Shown in pieces: positions 16,102-25,203 of a stretch of 64,000 nucleotides of DNA. The stretch is from JAGWBJ01 sp964291465 (lineage in GTDB: Bacteria; Chloroflexota; Dehalococcoidia; Lucifugimonadales; JAGWBF01): positions 1 through 64,000 of the forward strand of contig OZ219929.1 in assembly GCA_964291465.2 (NCBI GenBank). The letters run 5' to 3'. The notes under the pieces are model-generated. The model ran no database searches and was not told the DNA's origin. It saw only the letters and a program-made list of their open reading frames with translations. A program made the translations under genes and the position numbers. Position 1 is the stretch's first letter, and each line of letters opens with the position of its first letter.

Positions 16102-17574
16102 CTAGCAGGCGGGCCGGTTTAGGACGTCGGCGTCGATCTTGCGGGGGATGAGCATGCCCCCTCCCGGGGCGCCGGAGAACCGGCCGTTCTCGACCACGAC
16201 CTTGCCCCTGAGGATGGTGGTCACGGGCCAGCCGTGGATGGGCCACCCCTCCCAGATGCTGTAGTCGCTGATGTGCAGGTCGCTCAGGTCCAGGTTCCTG
16301 TCGATGGTGGGGTCTATCAGGACTATGTCGGCGTCGCTGCCCGGGGCGATGGCGCCCTTCCTGGGATACATGCCCATGATCTTGGCGGCGTTGGCCGAGG
16401 TGACGTCGACGAAGCGCTGGAGGGACATTCCCAGGTCCCCCACGCCGACGCTGTAGGTGATGCCCATGCGGGCCTCGGTGCCGTTGTGGCCGCCGGTCAT
16501 GTCGTTGATGCTCTTGCCGTGGGTCTTCACCGAGTAGGAGGAACAGAACTCGTCGGTGGCGATGGTGTTGAGGCCCCCCTTGACGAGCCCCTCCCACAGC
16601 GCCTGACGGTCCTCCTCGGACTTGAGGGACGGGTAGGTGTGGTACTTCATGCCGTCGGGCTTCTTGTAGTCCTCGGCGTTGAAGCAGGCGTAGTTGTGCA
16701 GGGTCTCGCCGTAGACGGGGAGGCCTTTACCCCGGGCCTCCAGGATGGAGCTGACGCCTTCTTTGGCGCTGACGTGGACGAAGTACACCGCCGCGCCGGT
16801 CCACTCGGCCAGGCGCAGCACGCGGCGGAAGGAGACGTCCTCCACCATGTTGGTGTGCACCTCGTAGATGTTGAACCACTCGGTGCGCTCTTCCCGGTCC
16901 AGTTTGGCGTAGTTGTACTGGACCATGTCGTCGTCCTCGGAGTGGACGGTCAAGAGGCCCCCGTTGGCGGCCGCCTGCTCCATGATGGCCGATATGTGCC
17001 CCATGCGGGCCTGCCAGCCCACGCCTGGGGGGATGCGGGACTGGGGCATGATGTCGGTGGTGAATATCTTGAAGGTGGGGAAGCCAGACTGGATGGCCTC
17101 GGGCACCTGGGAGATGGTCTTCTGGGAGATGTCGCCCAGGAGCATGCAGTGGTAGGTGTAGTCGCAGTAGGAATTACCCTGCCACCTGCCGTTCTTCTCC
17201 TCGATGGCGGAGAAGATGTCGCTGCCGGGCTCCACGTGGGCGAAGTCCATGATGGTGGTGGTGCCTCCGAAGAGGGCCGACCGGCTGGCCTCGTCGGGGG
17301 GAGCAGTCTCCGCGGGCGGAGTCATGGGCCTGGCGGGGGCCATGTGGGGGTGCCCCGTGACGGAGGTCCAGATGGGCATGGCCACGTGGGAGTGGGGCTC
17401 GATGCCTCCGGGCACGACTATCTTGCCCGAGGCGTCGACGACCCGGCCCACGTCGCCGGGCAGGGAGCCGGGGGCCGCCACGGCGGCGATCCTCTCTCCC
17501 TCCACGGCCACGTCCCATTCGCCCACGCCCCAGGGCGTGACCACCTGCCCGCCCCTTACTATCAGGTCGATCAT
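16102..17574 (-). CDS. Dihydropyrimidinase/hydantoinase-family amidohydrolase, copy 2
   Basis: A 490-residue paralogue of the 14132-15562 gene from the ATG at 17574 (the frame is open further but family homology begins here). Metal ligands: HSH in GGIEPHSHVAMP (61-63), Lys of FPTFKIFTTD, His of FVHVSAKEG, and the Asp of IATDEFCS. Relative to copy 1 it has an insertion after the HSH motif (TSVTGHPHMAPARP) and a different loop before the last Asp ligand, so the substrates probably differ. It leads the operon, with a TACAAT -10 element at 17608-17613. Confidence 0.92.
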   Translation of the reverse strand: MIDLIVRGGQVVTPWGVGEWDVAVEGERIAAVAAPGSLPGDVGRVVDASGKIVVPGGIEPHSHVAMPIWTSVTGHPHMAPARPMTPPAETAPPDEASRSALFGGTTTIMDFAHVEPGSDIFSAIEEKNGRWQGNSYCDYTYHCMLLGDISQKTISQVPEAIQSGFPTFKIFTTDIMPQSRIPPGVGWQARMGHISAIMEQAAANGGLLTVHSEDDDMVQYNYAKLDREERTEWFNIYEVHTNMVEDVSFRRVLRLAEWTGAAVYFVHVSAKEGVSSILEARGKGLPVYGETLHNYACFNAEDYKKPDGMKYHTYPSLKSEEDRQALWEGLVKGGLNTIATDEFCSSYSVKTHGKSINDMTGGHNGTEARMGITYSVGVGDLGMSLQRFVDVTSANAAKIMGMYPRKGAIAPGSDADIVLIDPTIDRNLDLSDLHISDYSIWEGWPIHGWPVTTILRGKVVVENGRFSGAPGGGMLIPRKIDADVLNRPAC

Positions 17575-17607
17575 GGTCCACCTCCCCGTGTCGTGATGGC
17601 TGCCGTG

Positions 17608-17613
17608 ATTGTA
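17608..17613 (-). promoter_or_regulatory. Extended -10 promoter element upstream of the hydantoinase operon
   Basis: On the minus strand TGGTACAAT forms an extended -10 about 30 bases before the ATG at 17574. No good -35 is seen. The same TGG-TA-AAT form precedes other leftward genes in this window. Confidence 0.45.
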
Positions 17614-17833
17614 CCAGGATTTCGGTGGCGCAACACCATTCGAGTCCAGGGTTCGAGCGGTGTCAAGGACCCTGAAGGGGGACCACGGCATGCGGCGCTC
17701 CATTTGGCACGGGTCTGATGCGGACGATGTTGATTAGGGTCTCACGGTCTCTCCTGGTGAGGGCTGCCTATGCTGCATCCAAAATCAGCGGTCGGATGGA
17801 GGTTCGCAAGCTCCCTTCCGGGTCGACCTCGGG

Positions 17834-18517
17834 TTAGCCGGAAGGTCCATCCTGCCGAATCTGTTTTTCGACCTCCGACACGTCTATCATCTTTGTCTTG
17901 ACCGTCGTAGGGGAGACGATGCCCCCGGAGAATATGAGCTGCATGGCATCAGGTACCGTGAGGTTCGTGTCCAGCACGTCCTGGGGCGGCATCAGTACTA
18001 CGAATCCGGAGTTAGGGAGCGGCGCGGTAGGCACGTATGTCATGATCAGTTTCTCCCCGCCGTCCGTATCAATTATCCCGGTTAGGAAGCCAAGGCTCCA
18101 TGTACCGGCCCTGGGGAACTGCGCCAGCACTACCCGCTTGAAGCCGGTAACGCTGGTGCCCGAAAAGGACTCTATTAGTTGCCGGTTGGCTGAATAGACC
18201 GTCCCGATGAGCGGTATCCGCAACAGGGATGCCCGGGCCCAGTTGACCGCCTTCTTGCCGAGCCTTAGAGATACGAGAGCTCCTATCAGGTACACGACGA
18301 TGACCGCGGCAGCGATGCCGGGACCCGGCAAAGACAAGTCAACACCGAACTGCCCGGCGATCCACTCAATCCAGGGCCCCAGGACACCATCCGCCAGATC
18401 GAACACGAAGCTGACTATCAAATAGGTCAGGGCGACTGGCAGGAGGAGCAGTGACCCGCTAATCAGAGACCCACGTATATGTCTAACCAAAGAGCTGCCT
18501 ATGCTGGTCCGCGCCAT
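17834..18517 (-). CDS. DUF502 family membrane protein
   Basis: A 227-residue inner-membrane protein from the ATG at 18517, preceded by GGAGG. Two membrane segments are visible at about 15-40 (SGSLLLLPVALTYLIVSFVF) and 65-88. The DUF502 signature follows: RIPLIGTVYSANRQLIESF and the later TAPLPNSGFVVLMPPQDV. The family's biochemical role is unknown. It follows the P450 gene on the same strand with a 118-bp gap, so it may or may not be part of that group. Confidence 0.88.
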   Translation of the reverse strand: MARTSIGSSLVRHIRGSLISGSLLLLPVALTYLIVSFVFDLADGVLGPWIEWIAGQFGVDLSLPGPGIAAAVIVVYLIGALVSLRLGKKAVNWARASLLRIPLIGTVYSANRQLIESFSGTSVTGFKRVVLAQFPRAGTWSLGFLTGIIDTDGGEKLIMTYVPTAPLPNSGFVVLMPPQDVLDTNLTVPDAMQLIFSGGIVSPTTVKTKMIDVSEVEKQIRQDGPSG

Positions 18518-18635
18518 TTCAACCTCCAGGTGCCCAGTGTTTGATGTCCAGTGAGAATGCCCGCGTAATGGGACCCGTTGTAGCCCAGTACGAGCTGCGT
18601 CTTCGACCGGGTCAGAACACCCAGCCATGCATGGT

Positions 18636-20018
18636 TTACCCGCGGCGCTCCAAGAACATGGGCATACCGCCTTTGGGTCGCAGCGAAATGAGGGGAGTCA
18701 GTTTCGCGTGGTGACCCGAATCACGGCGCATCCGCCACCGCTGGCCCAAGGTAGCCAATATGAGCTGGGCTTCCATCCATGCAAACCCCTCGCCAATGCA
18801 CAAGCGGGGCCCCCCTCCAAAGGGATAGTAAGCGAACTGGTGCAACTCCTCTTCAAACTCAGGAGACCAGCGTTCTGGCCGGAATTCCATGGGTTCGTCG
18901 AAATATCGAGCGTCGTGGTGACTGATAAGGGTGGGGATGCAGAACATGGCCCCGACCGGGATGTCGTATCCGGCCAGCTCGAAAGGCTCCAGGGCCACCC
19001 GACCCATTCGCCAGATTGGCGGGTAGAGACGCATCGATTCTTTAAACACCTGTGTGGTGAAGACCAGTTTCGGGAGGTCTGACAGTTCCGGGGGGCGGCC
19101 CTCCAGGACGTCGTCCAACTCCGCATGGAACTTGGCCTGCATCTCGGGGTGGGTTGCCAGCAGGTACCAGGTCCAAGTCAGCGCCGTGGTGACGGTTTCG
19201 TGACCCACGGCGAACATGGTAACGATCTCGTCGCGTATCTGCCGGTCGGTCATGACGCCCGGACTCCCGTCGTCCCTTGGCAGGTCGGCCACCGAGAGAA
19301 GCAGTGACAGAAGGTCATTTCCTTGATCTTCAACCTGTCTCCGCTGCTCGATCATGCCGAACACCTTCCGGTCCACGTAGTCCAGGTGGCGTTTGAAGCG
19401 ATTGCTGAATGGGAGCGGCAGGCGGTGCAGAAGGTCCCGCATACGCTCGTACTGAGTGAAGCGGGCGCTCATGTACCGATTGGACATCTCAAAGGCGGCC
19501 CCCAACCGCTGGATGTCGTCCGCACTATCGATGCTGAACAGGGTCCTGACCACGATCTTCAAGGTCAGGTCACGCATTTCCCGCGCCATGTCGACGCGTC
19601 TCTCGTCCCGCCAGCCCTCCATGTGTTGGACGGCGTGATCGGTCATGATAGTGGCGTATCCCTTGATCTGCTGTTGGTGAAATACGGGCTGCATCAACCG
19701 CCGCTGGGTCAGGTGCAGTGGGTCCTCGGAAGTTACCAGCCCGTCTCCCATCAGGTACTTCATGGCTTCGACGTTGCGCCAACGTCCGATGCGCTGGTGG
19801 TTGGCGACCAGGAGTTCCCGAATCAGCTCCGGGTGATTTACGAGGTAGACCAGCCAAGGCTTCACCGACATCGTGACCAGGTCGCCGTAACCGGCGGCGA
19901 CTTTCATGAGGCCAACGGGATCGAGCCAGTAGCGAAAAAGCTGGCCCACCACGGGCAGTTCGGGGGGGCCAGGGGGCAGCCGACAGCCGTCGGCTGATGG
20001 ATTGGCCGGCATTCCCAT
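18636..20018 (-). CDS. Cytochrome P450
   Basis: A 460-residue haem-thiolate monooxygenase from ATG 20018 (ribosome site GGAG nine bases upstream). The I-helix AVGHETVTTALTW has the acid-alcohol pair, ESMRLYPP is the ExxR helix, and the haem loop is FGGGPRLCIGEGFAW with the proximal Cys. The form is like eukaryote-type/CYP102- or CYP4-like P450s (proline-rich start RLPPGPPELPVVGQL), which often hydroxylate fatty acids. No ferredoxin or reductase gene is adjacent. It follows plsY by about 20 bp, suggesting a lipid substrate. Confidence 0.94.
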   Translation of the reverse strand: MGMPANPSADGCRLPPGPPELPVVGQLFRYWLDPVGLMKVAAGYGDLVTMSVKPWLVYLVNHPELIRELLVANHQRIGRWRNVEAMKYLMGDGLVTSEDPLHLTQRRLMQPVFHQQQIKGYATIMTDHAVQHMEGWRDERRVDMAREMRDLTLKIVVRTLFSIDSADDIQRLGAAFEMSNRYMSARFTQYERMRDLLHRLPLPFSNRFKRHLDYVDRKVFGMIEQRRQVEDQGNDLLSLLLSVADLPRDDGSPGVMTDRQIRDEIVTMFAVGHETVTTALTWTWYLLATHPEMQAKFHAELDDVLEGRPPELSDLPKLVFTTQVFKESMRLYPPIWRMGRVALEPFELAGYDIPVGAMFCIPTLISHHDARYFDEPMEFRPERWSPEFEEELHQFAYYPFGGGPRLCIGEGFAWMEAQLILATLGQRWRMRRDSGHHAKLTPLISLRPKGGMPMFLERRG

Positions 20019-20037
20019 TTTCGGAGGCTCCTCTCTG

Positions 20038-20661
20038 TTACAGGGTCCCAGTCCTGCTGTTCCCGGGACTCGGATTTCTAAACCTTCTGAGCCTGGGGTC
20101 GGTGAGGGCAACCACTGCGAACAGGCCCCAGCAATACAGTACAGGCCCCCACGACACTCCGAGAAACGCCTTGGCGATCACCAACGACCAGAAGTAGAAA
20201 ACTCCGAAAGCAATGCTGGTGTTGCGCGTCAGAATCAGTATCAGCGCGGTGGGTAGCGCCATGATCAACATCGGAGCAGTCAGGGCCGTGCCGCCGATAC
20301 CGATGGCAGTGGCAGCGCCGCGCCCACCGCGGAAACGGAGCCAAACAGGCCATATGTGGCCGGCCATGGCGCTGGCGCCGCTCAGCATTCCGAGGACGGA
20401 GATATGCTGCACTGCTGCTGTCCCGTCCAATAGGTTGGAGACCGAGACAATCGCCATGCCCTTGGCCATGTCTACCAACGCCACCAGAACTCCCCAGCGA
20501 ACTCCAATCAGCCGTCCCGCGTTGGTCGCTCCCACGTTGCCGTCTCCGAGATACCGTACATCAGAACCCCGGCCGGAGACGCGGTGCACCACCAGCCACG
20601 CAGTGGGTAAGCTCCCCACCAGGTAGCTGATCACGACCGCTGCCGGGTACGGCCAGATCAC
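20038..20661 (-). CDS. plsY: Acyl-phosphate glycerol-3-phosphate acyltransferase (PlsY family)
   Basis: A 207-residue polytopic membrane enzyme that transfers an acyl group from acyl-phosphate to glycerol 3-phosphate, the first step of phospholipid synthesis. Three PlsY motifs are visible: GSLPTAWLV with GSDVRYLGDGNVGATNAGR, DMAKGM, and GHIWPVWLRFRGGRGAATAIG. Five to seven hydrophobic segments cover the length. It sits between PAP2 and P450 genes, so it may be a dedicated copy for an unusual lipid rather than the housekeeping one. Confidence 0.88.
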   Translation of the reverse strand: MIWPYPAAVVISYLVGSLPTAWLVVHRVSGRGSDVRYLGDGNVGATNAGRLIGVRWGVLVALVDMAKGMAIVSVSNLLDGTAAVQHISVLGMLSGASAMAGHIWPVWLRFRGGRGAATAIGIGGTALTAPMLIMALPTALILILTRNTSIAFGVFYFWSLVIAKAFLGVSWGPVLYCWGLFAVVALTDPRLRRFRNPSPGNSRTGTL

Positions 20662-20685
20662 CCTACCGTCTCCTGCGCGTCACTG

Positions 20686-21600
20686 TCAGGTCTGATAGCT
20701 CTCGGTTGCAGGGTAATGTCTCGTCTTCGTTCGAACCAAGCCGGGCTCTCCAACGGATACGAGGGATTTCGCAAGGCCGACCACGCGGTCCCACAGGTGT
20801 AGCTCTATGACCAGGAACGAGGCCAGTATCACCAACCCAGCTCCAATGGCGTCGATGATGTAGTGATTGGCCGTCAGGATGATGGCCGTCAACATCAGAG
20901 CGGGATAGGCGAGGCCGCATATCTTGACCAGCATATTGGGGGCCCTCAGGAATATGACGCCGAACACCACGGCCCAGCCAAAGTGCAGGCTGGGCATTGC
21001 GGCATAGGCGTTGTAGAACCTCCCCATTTCCCGGGTGCCGTATCCTTCAGGTCCAAATACCGCAATGGTGTCCAGGAAGTGGTCCGGAATCATCCGGGGC
21101 GGAGCCAGTGGAAACGCTATGAATATCACTATCGCAAGGCCATAGCTGAGCAGAAAGACCTTTCGGTAATGGCGGTATGCCGCCCGGTTCTGGACGTAAA
21201 GAGTTACGGCGAGCGTGCCCATCAGGGGCGCAAATATGAGAATGTAGACCCAATTGAACAAAAGAGCTGCCCCACCTTCGCCCACCACGGGCAGGGCAAC
21301 GCCGGTCACCCATTCCTGCCAGGCAGGTTCCCAGAAAAGCCCGATTTGCCGTTCGAATTCGATAACGCTCCAGGCATTTGCCATTGCGGTGGCCTCGAAG
21401 TCCGAATACACCACACGCCCCGCGAACAGGTACACGAGATATGCTGCCCAATAGGCGGCAACAGTTATGGACAACTCCTTAACGTGGGCTGGACTGAAAT
21501 ACTCTGCCACCCGTCTGACGAGGGGCTGCCGTGCCGCTAGCCAGGTAATCCGGGGGCGGCGGAGAGCTGGTCCAAGAGTGAGGTCCGGGGAGAGCCACAT
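20686..21600 (-). CDS. PAP2-superfamily phosphatase/phosphotransferase (inositolphosphotransferase-like)
   Basis: A 304-residue integral membrane protein with about six hydrophobic segments. The PAP2_3-type motifs are AMPSLHFGWAVVFGV (catalytic His) and a later ANHYIIDAIGAGLV (second His and Asp), as in Aur1/Ipt1-like enzymes and lipid phosphatases. It would remove or transfer a phosphate head group on a lipid. It is the first gene of the leftward PAP2-plsY-P450 set. The exact substrate is not predictable. Confidence 0.85.
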   Translation of the reverse strand: MWLSPDLTLGPALRRPRITWLAARQPLVRRVAEYFSPAHVKELSITVAAYWAAYLVYLFAGRVVYSDFEATAMANAWSVIEFERQIGLFWEPAWQEWVTGVALPVVGEGGAALLFNWVYILIFAPLMGTLAVTLYVQNRAAYRHYRKVFLLSYGLAIVIFIAFPLAPPRMIPDHFLDTIAVFGPEGYGTREMGRFYNAYAAMPSLHFGWAVVFGVIFLRAPNMLVKICGLAYPALMLTAIILTANHYIIDAIGAGLVILASFLVIELHLWDRVVGLAKSLVSVGEPGLVRTKTRHYPATESYQT

Positions 21601-21638
21601 TAGCTATTCGACCCCACTCGCTTCCAAAGCGATGGTCC

Positions 21639-21866
21639 ATGAGAACCGTATTTTCTTGTGTCTATTGGAAGACAAAGAACGATTTCAAGACCCACATGGG
21701 ATATCACAACGGAACGTCTGGCCGGGGGCGAGATAAGCAGCAACTTGTCCGCTTGGTGAAGGGCAAGCTCGGCATGAAGCAGGATGAACCGTTTCTGCCG
21801 GATGGCTGGGTCTTCAACAAGTGGGAGACACCCTCAGCCTTCACGATATGGCTGGGTGAATGGTAA
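21639..21866 (+). CDS. Possible small hypothetical protein (75 aa)
   Basis: A short frame beginning MRTVFSCVYWKTKNDF with a believable amino-acid mix (aromatic-rich, ending FTIWLGEW) and lower GC than the hem genes. I recognise no family and no strong ribosome site. It is the only candidate gene in the gap between PAP2 and hemB; the rest of that gap (21867-22048) shows nothing I can identify. Confidence 0.3.
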   Translation: MRTVFSCVYWKTKNDFKTHMGYHNGTSGRGRDKQQLVRLVKGKLGMKQDEPFLPDGWVFNKWETPSAFTIWLGEW

Positions 21867-22048
21867 TCGAAAGACAGCAGCGCCGCTATGACCGGCGTCC
21901 ATCCCTTAAGCGGGACGACGTGCTCCGGACACTCGGCGCTTCCATCTCACGGTACCACCTAACCATCCCGGCGTCAACTTCTGTGAGCGACGCCTGTGCC
22001 TCTACACATTCCCCTATTTCAGCAGGCTGCGAAGGGGAGCCGATGTAC

Positions 22049-23038
22049 CTACCGGAAGCCGTCCTCCCGGAGCCAGCGGGCCACGTCCTTGGCGTAGTAG
22101 CTGAGGATGACGTCGGCGCCGGCGCGCTTGATGGCGGTGAGGACCTCGACGGCCGCGCGCTGCTCGTCCAGCCAGCCGTTGGCCGAGGCGGCCTTCAGCA
22201 TGGAGAACTCGCCGCTGACGTTGTAGGCGGCTATTGGGTAGTTGAAGCTGTCTCTTGCCCTGGCTATGACGTCCAGATAGGCGAGGGCCGGCTTGACCAT
22301 GACGACGTCGGCGCCCTCCTCGATGTCCAGCTCTATCTCGCGCATGGCCATGCGGCGGTTGGCCGGGTCCATCTGGTAGCCGCGCCGGTCGCCGAAGGAG
22401 GGGGCGGACTCGGCGGCGACGCGGAAGGGGCCGTAGAAGGCGGAGGCGTACTTGGCGGCGTAGGCGATGATGGGCACGTCCTTGAATCGGTTCTGGTCCA
22501 GGGTGGTGCGTATGGCCTTGACCTGGCCGTCCATCATGGCCGAGGGGGCGACCACGTCTGCGCCGGCCAGGGTGTGGGAGAGGGCGGTGCGGGCCAGCAG
22601 CTCCAGGGTGGCGTCGTTGTCCACGCGGCCGCCGTCGACGATGCCGCAGTGCCCGTGGTCGGTGTACTCGCACAGGCACACGTCGGTGATCACCAGCATG
22701 TCGGGCACGGCCTGCTTGATCACCCGGATGGCCTCCTGGATGATCCCCTGCTCGTCGTAGGCCTCCCGGGCCCAGGGGTCCTTGTTCTGGGGAATGCCGA
22801 AGAGGAGCACGCCGGGAATCCCCAGTTCCGCCGCCTCGGTCACCTCGGCGAGGAGGTGGTCGATGGAGAGCTGGTAGCAGCCGGGCATGGGCTCTATGGG
22901 CTCCCGCAGGTCCCTGCCGTGGGTGACGAATATGGGGTAGATGAAGTCGCTGGGAGAGAGGCGGGTCTCCCGGGATAGGACCCGCATCGGCTCCAGCTCC
23001 CTGAGCCGTCTCATACGGAGCTCTGGAAAGGCTACCAT
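22049..23038 (-). CDS. hemB: Porphobilinogen synthase (delta-aminolevulinic acid dehydratase)
   Basis: A 329-residue cytosolic enzyme that condenses two 5-aminolevulinate molecules to porphobilinogen. The catalytic zinc site is of the Cys type, DVCLCEYTDHGHCG, and two lysines are in APSAMMDGQVKAIR and VMVKPALAYLD, the latter forming the Schiff base. Length and start fit the family. It is separated from the rest of the hem cluster by a 650-bp structured gap with its own probable promoter (TGGTATAAT at 23156-23161). Confidence 0.97.
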   Translation of the reverse strand: MVAFPELRMRRLRELEPMRVLSRETRLSPSDFIYPIFVTHGRDLREPIEPMPGCYQLSIDHLLAEVTEAAELGIPGVLLFGIPQNKDPWAREAYDEQGIIQEAIRVIKQAVPDMLVITDVCLCEYTDHGHCGIVDGGRVDNDATLELLARTALSHTLAGADVVAPSAMMDGQVKAIRTTLDQNRFKDVPIIAYAAKYASAFYGPFRVAAESAPSFGDRRGYQMDPANRRMAMREIELDIEEGADVVMVKPALAYLDVIARARDSFNYPIAAYNVSGEFSMLKAASANGWLDEQRAAVEVLTAIKRAGADVILSYYAKDVARWLREDGFR

Positions 23039-23155
23039 CTTGGCCTGCCTCCTTTGTCGTTCACCCTCGCGTGTCGTTCACTCTCGTGTCCGGTGGGAAC
23101 GCCGCGCTTGCGGCGCGCTTATGCTGGGCCCAACGTCCGAACGTGCCCCGCTCCC

Positions 23156-23161
23156 ATTATA
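23156..23161 (-). promoter_or_regulatory. Extended -10 element of the probable hemB promoter
   Basis: TGGTATAAT on the minus strand; TATAAT occupies 23161-23156. The ATG of hemB is about 115 bases downstream, leaving a long leader. No consensus -35 is seen. GC-rich flanks make this AT-rich hexamer stand out. Confidence 0.55.
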
Positions 23162-23195
23162 CCAATTCCCCGTGACCGGGCCATATGGGCAGGTT

Positions 23196-23220
23196 CGGGG
23201 GCCTCGGCGTCAGGCCCCCG
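23196..23220. repeat. Hairpin upstream of the hemB -10 element
   Basis: CGGGGGCC (23196-23203) and GGCCCCCG (23213-23220) make a perfect 8-bp stem with a 9-nt loop, 35 bp upstream of the hemB -10. No U run follows on either strand. Confidence 0.55.
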
Positions 23221-23243
23221 GCATGCCCAGGGCTGCGGGGATT

Positions 23244-23339
23244 CGTTCCTCCGTTGGAACGGGTAAGATCGAATACGCCCCAGGCGCGAGCCCTATGGTC
23301 CCCAGGCGTGGGGGCGGAATTGTTCCAGGGGAGGAACAA
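23244..23339. promoter_or_regulatory. Two GTTCC-N6-GGAAC inverted repeats (possible operators)
   Basis: CGTTCC-N6-GGAACG at 23244-23261 and TTGTTCC-N6-GGAACAA at 23320-23339. The two share the same half-site and spacer length, with centres 77 bp apart, upstream of the hemB promoter. Shared architecture suggests a dimeric regulator's operators; RNA hairpins are the alternative. Confidence 0.45.
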
Positions 23340-23375
23340 ATAAGGGACAAATACGTCATGGGAGCGAAACATCCA

Positions 23376-23495
23376 GCGCCGGGCCGGCGCTTAGATTCCT
23401 CGCTTGCGGCTCGGAATCACTATGGCCTTGCCAGGGCCACACAAGGGATGAAGCAGAAGGACGTATACCCATCGTCATTCCCCGCACGCGGGAAT
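23376..23495. repeat. Cluster of REP-like palindromes between hemD and hemB
   Basis: Three palindromes: GCGCCGG-G-CCGGCGC at 23376-23390, GATTCC...GGAATC at 23394-23418, and ATTCCCCGC-AC-GCGGGAAT at 23477-23495. They resemble dispersed intergenic palindromic elements. No coding frame with family features is seen from 23039 to 23691. Confidence 0.5.
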
Positions 23496-23691
23496 CCACG
23501 TCGAGGGCCTTGGACTCTCGGTTTCGGGGGAGTGACGGATGGATTTCATGGCAATGGCTCTTGGGCGAAAACACCCGGCGCCTCGTCGTCGTCGGCTGCC
23601 AAGGGGTTGCCGCCGAGGGGGGCCGGCCTCCGGCGTGGTCATACGGATACCAGTTTGAGGAAGGGGGCTCGGGCCTGTCAAGGGAGCGGTG

Positions 23692-25203
23692 TCACCCGTA
23701 GTGCTCGGTGATGGCCCGGACGAGGCCGGGCACGGTGTACTCCCCGGCCTCGATCTCCACCCTGAGCCCCCTCTCCCGGGCGGTGGAGGCGGTGATGGGC
23801 CCGATGCAGGCGGAGGGCAGGTCGCGCACCAGGGACGTGTCGCCGTCCAGGAGGGCAAGCAGGTTGGTGACGGTGGAGGAGGAGGTGAAGGTGATGAGGT
23901 CCGGCGTGTCCCCGGCCAGCAGCTCGGCGGCCCGCAGGCGGCCCTCCTCGGGGGCGACGGTCCGGTAGGCCGTCACGTCGTCCACCGCGGCCCCCAGTCG
24001 GGAGAGGCCCTCGGGCAGGGCTTTTCGCCCGACGTCGGCCCTGGCCAGCAGGACCCGGGCCCCCCGGACTCCCAGACGTTCCATCTCGGCGACGACGGAC
24101 TCGGCCACGTATTGGCCGGGCACCAGGTCCGCCCGAATTCCGTGCCGGGCCAGGGCCTGGGCCGTGGCCGGACCGATGGCCGCGACCCTGACGCCTCCCA
24201 AGGCCCGTGAGTCCAGGCCAAGGGCAGTCATTCTGCCGAAGAGGGCGTCCACGCCGTTGGCGCTGGTGAGAACGGCCCAGTCGTAGCCGGAGAGGGAGCG
24301 GATGGCCCCGTCCAGCTCGGAGTAGCTCTCGGGGGGCACGGTCCGGATGGTGGGGAGCTCGATGGGGTAGGCGCCGGCTTCGGCCAGCATGCGGGACAGC
24401 ACCGACGCCTGGGACCGGGAGCGGGTGACGATGATCCGCTTCCCGAAGAGGGGTTGGGCTTCGAACCACTGGATGTCCCTGCGAAGCTCCACCACGGGGC
24501 CGAAGACCATGGCCACCGGGGAGCCAGGCCGGCTTCCCGGGCCCGGGGTAGGATGTTCCCCAGGGTGCCGGTGACGGAGCGTTGATGGGGCTCGGTGCCC
24601 CACTGCACCAGCGCCGCGGGGGTATCCCGGTCCATGCCTCCCCGGGCGAGGGCTTCGGTGATGGGCTCCAGGGAGGTCCAGCCCATGAGCACGACCAGGG
24701 TCCCGCCGGTCTTCGCCAGCCGGGCCCAGTCCACGGAGGACTCGTCCTTGGACGGGTCCTCGCTGCCGGTGACGACGGTGAAGGAGCCGGCCAGGCCCCG
24801 GTGGGTCACGGGTATCCCGGCGTAGGCGGGGGCGGCGACCGCCGAGGTGACTCCCGGCACGACCTCGAAGGGGACCCCCGCCGCGGCCAGTGCCAGGGCC
24901 TCCTCTCCTCCCCTGCCGAAGACGAAGGGGTCACCCCCCTTCAGACGCGCCACCAGCTTGCCCAGGCCAGCGCGGTCGACCAGGAGGTCGTTGATGGCAT
25001 TGCCTGCTCCATGGCCCGGCGTCCGGGAGCCTTGCCCACGTAGACCATCTCGGCCCCGGGCGCGGCCTGCTCCAGGAGGCGGCCGTCCACGAGACGGTCG
25101 TGTACCACCACCTCGGCCCGCTGCAGGAGGCCGAGGCCCCTGACGGTGATGAGCCCCGGGTCCCCCGGCCCGGCGCCTATCAGGTAGACCTTGCCGGAAG
25201 GCA
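23692..25203 (-). pseudogene. cobA-hemD: Fused uroporphyrinogen-III C-methyltransferase/uroporphyrinogen-III synthase (CobA-HemD), two frameshifts
   Basis: Three consecutive frames together give one bifunctional protein of about 500 residues. The SUMT part starts GKVYLIGAGPGDPGLITVRG, continues after a first shift (about 24999-25008) into LVARLKGGDPFVFGRGGEEA and TGTLGNILPRAREAGLAP, then after a second shift (about 24518-24521, a C run) into VAMVFGPVVELRRDIQWFE and the HemD domain from FGKRIIVTRSRSQAS to the end. Each shift equals one missing base. SUMT makes precorrin-2 and HemD closes the uroporphyrinogen III ring. The proposed start is a GTG a few codons before GKVYLIG, next to the hemC stop. 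Fusions of this kind are known in Gram-positive and Chloroflexi-like genomes. Confidence 0.85.
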
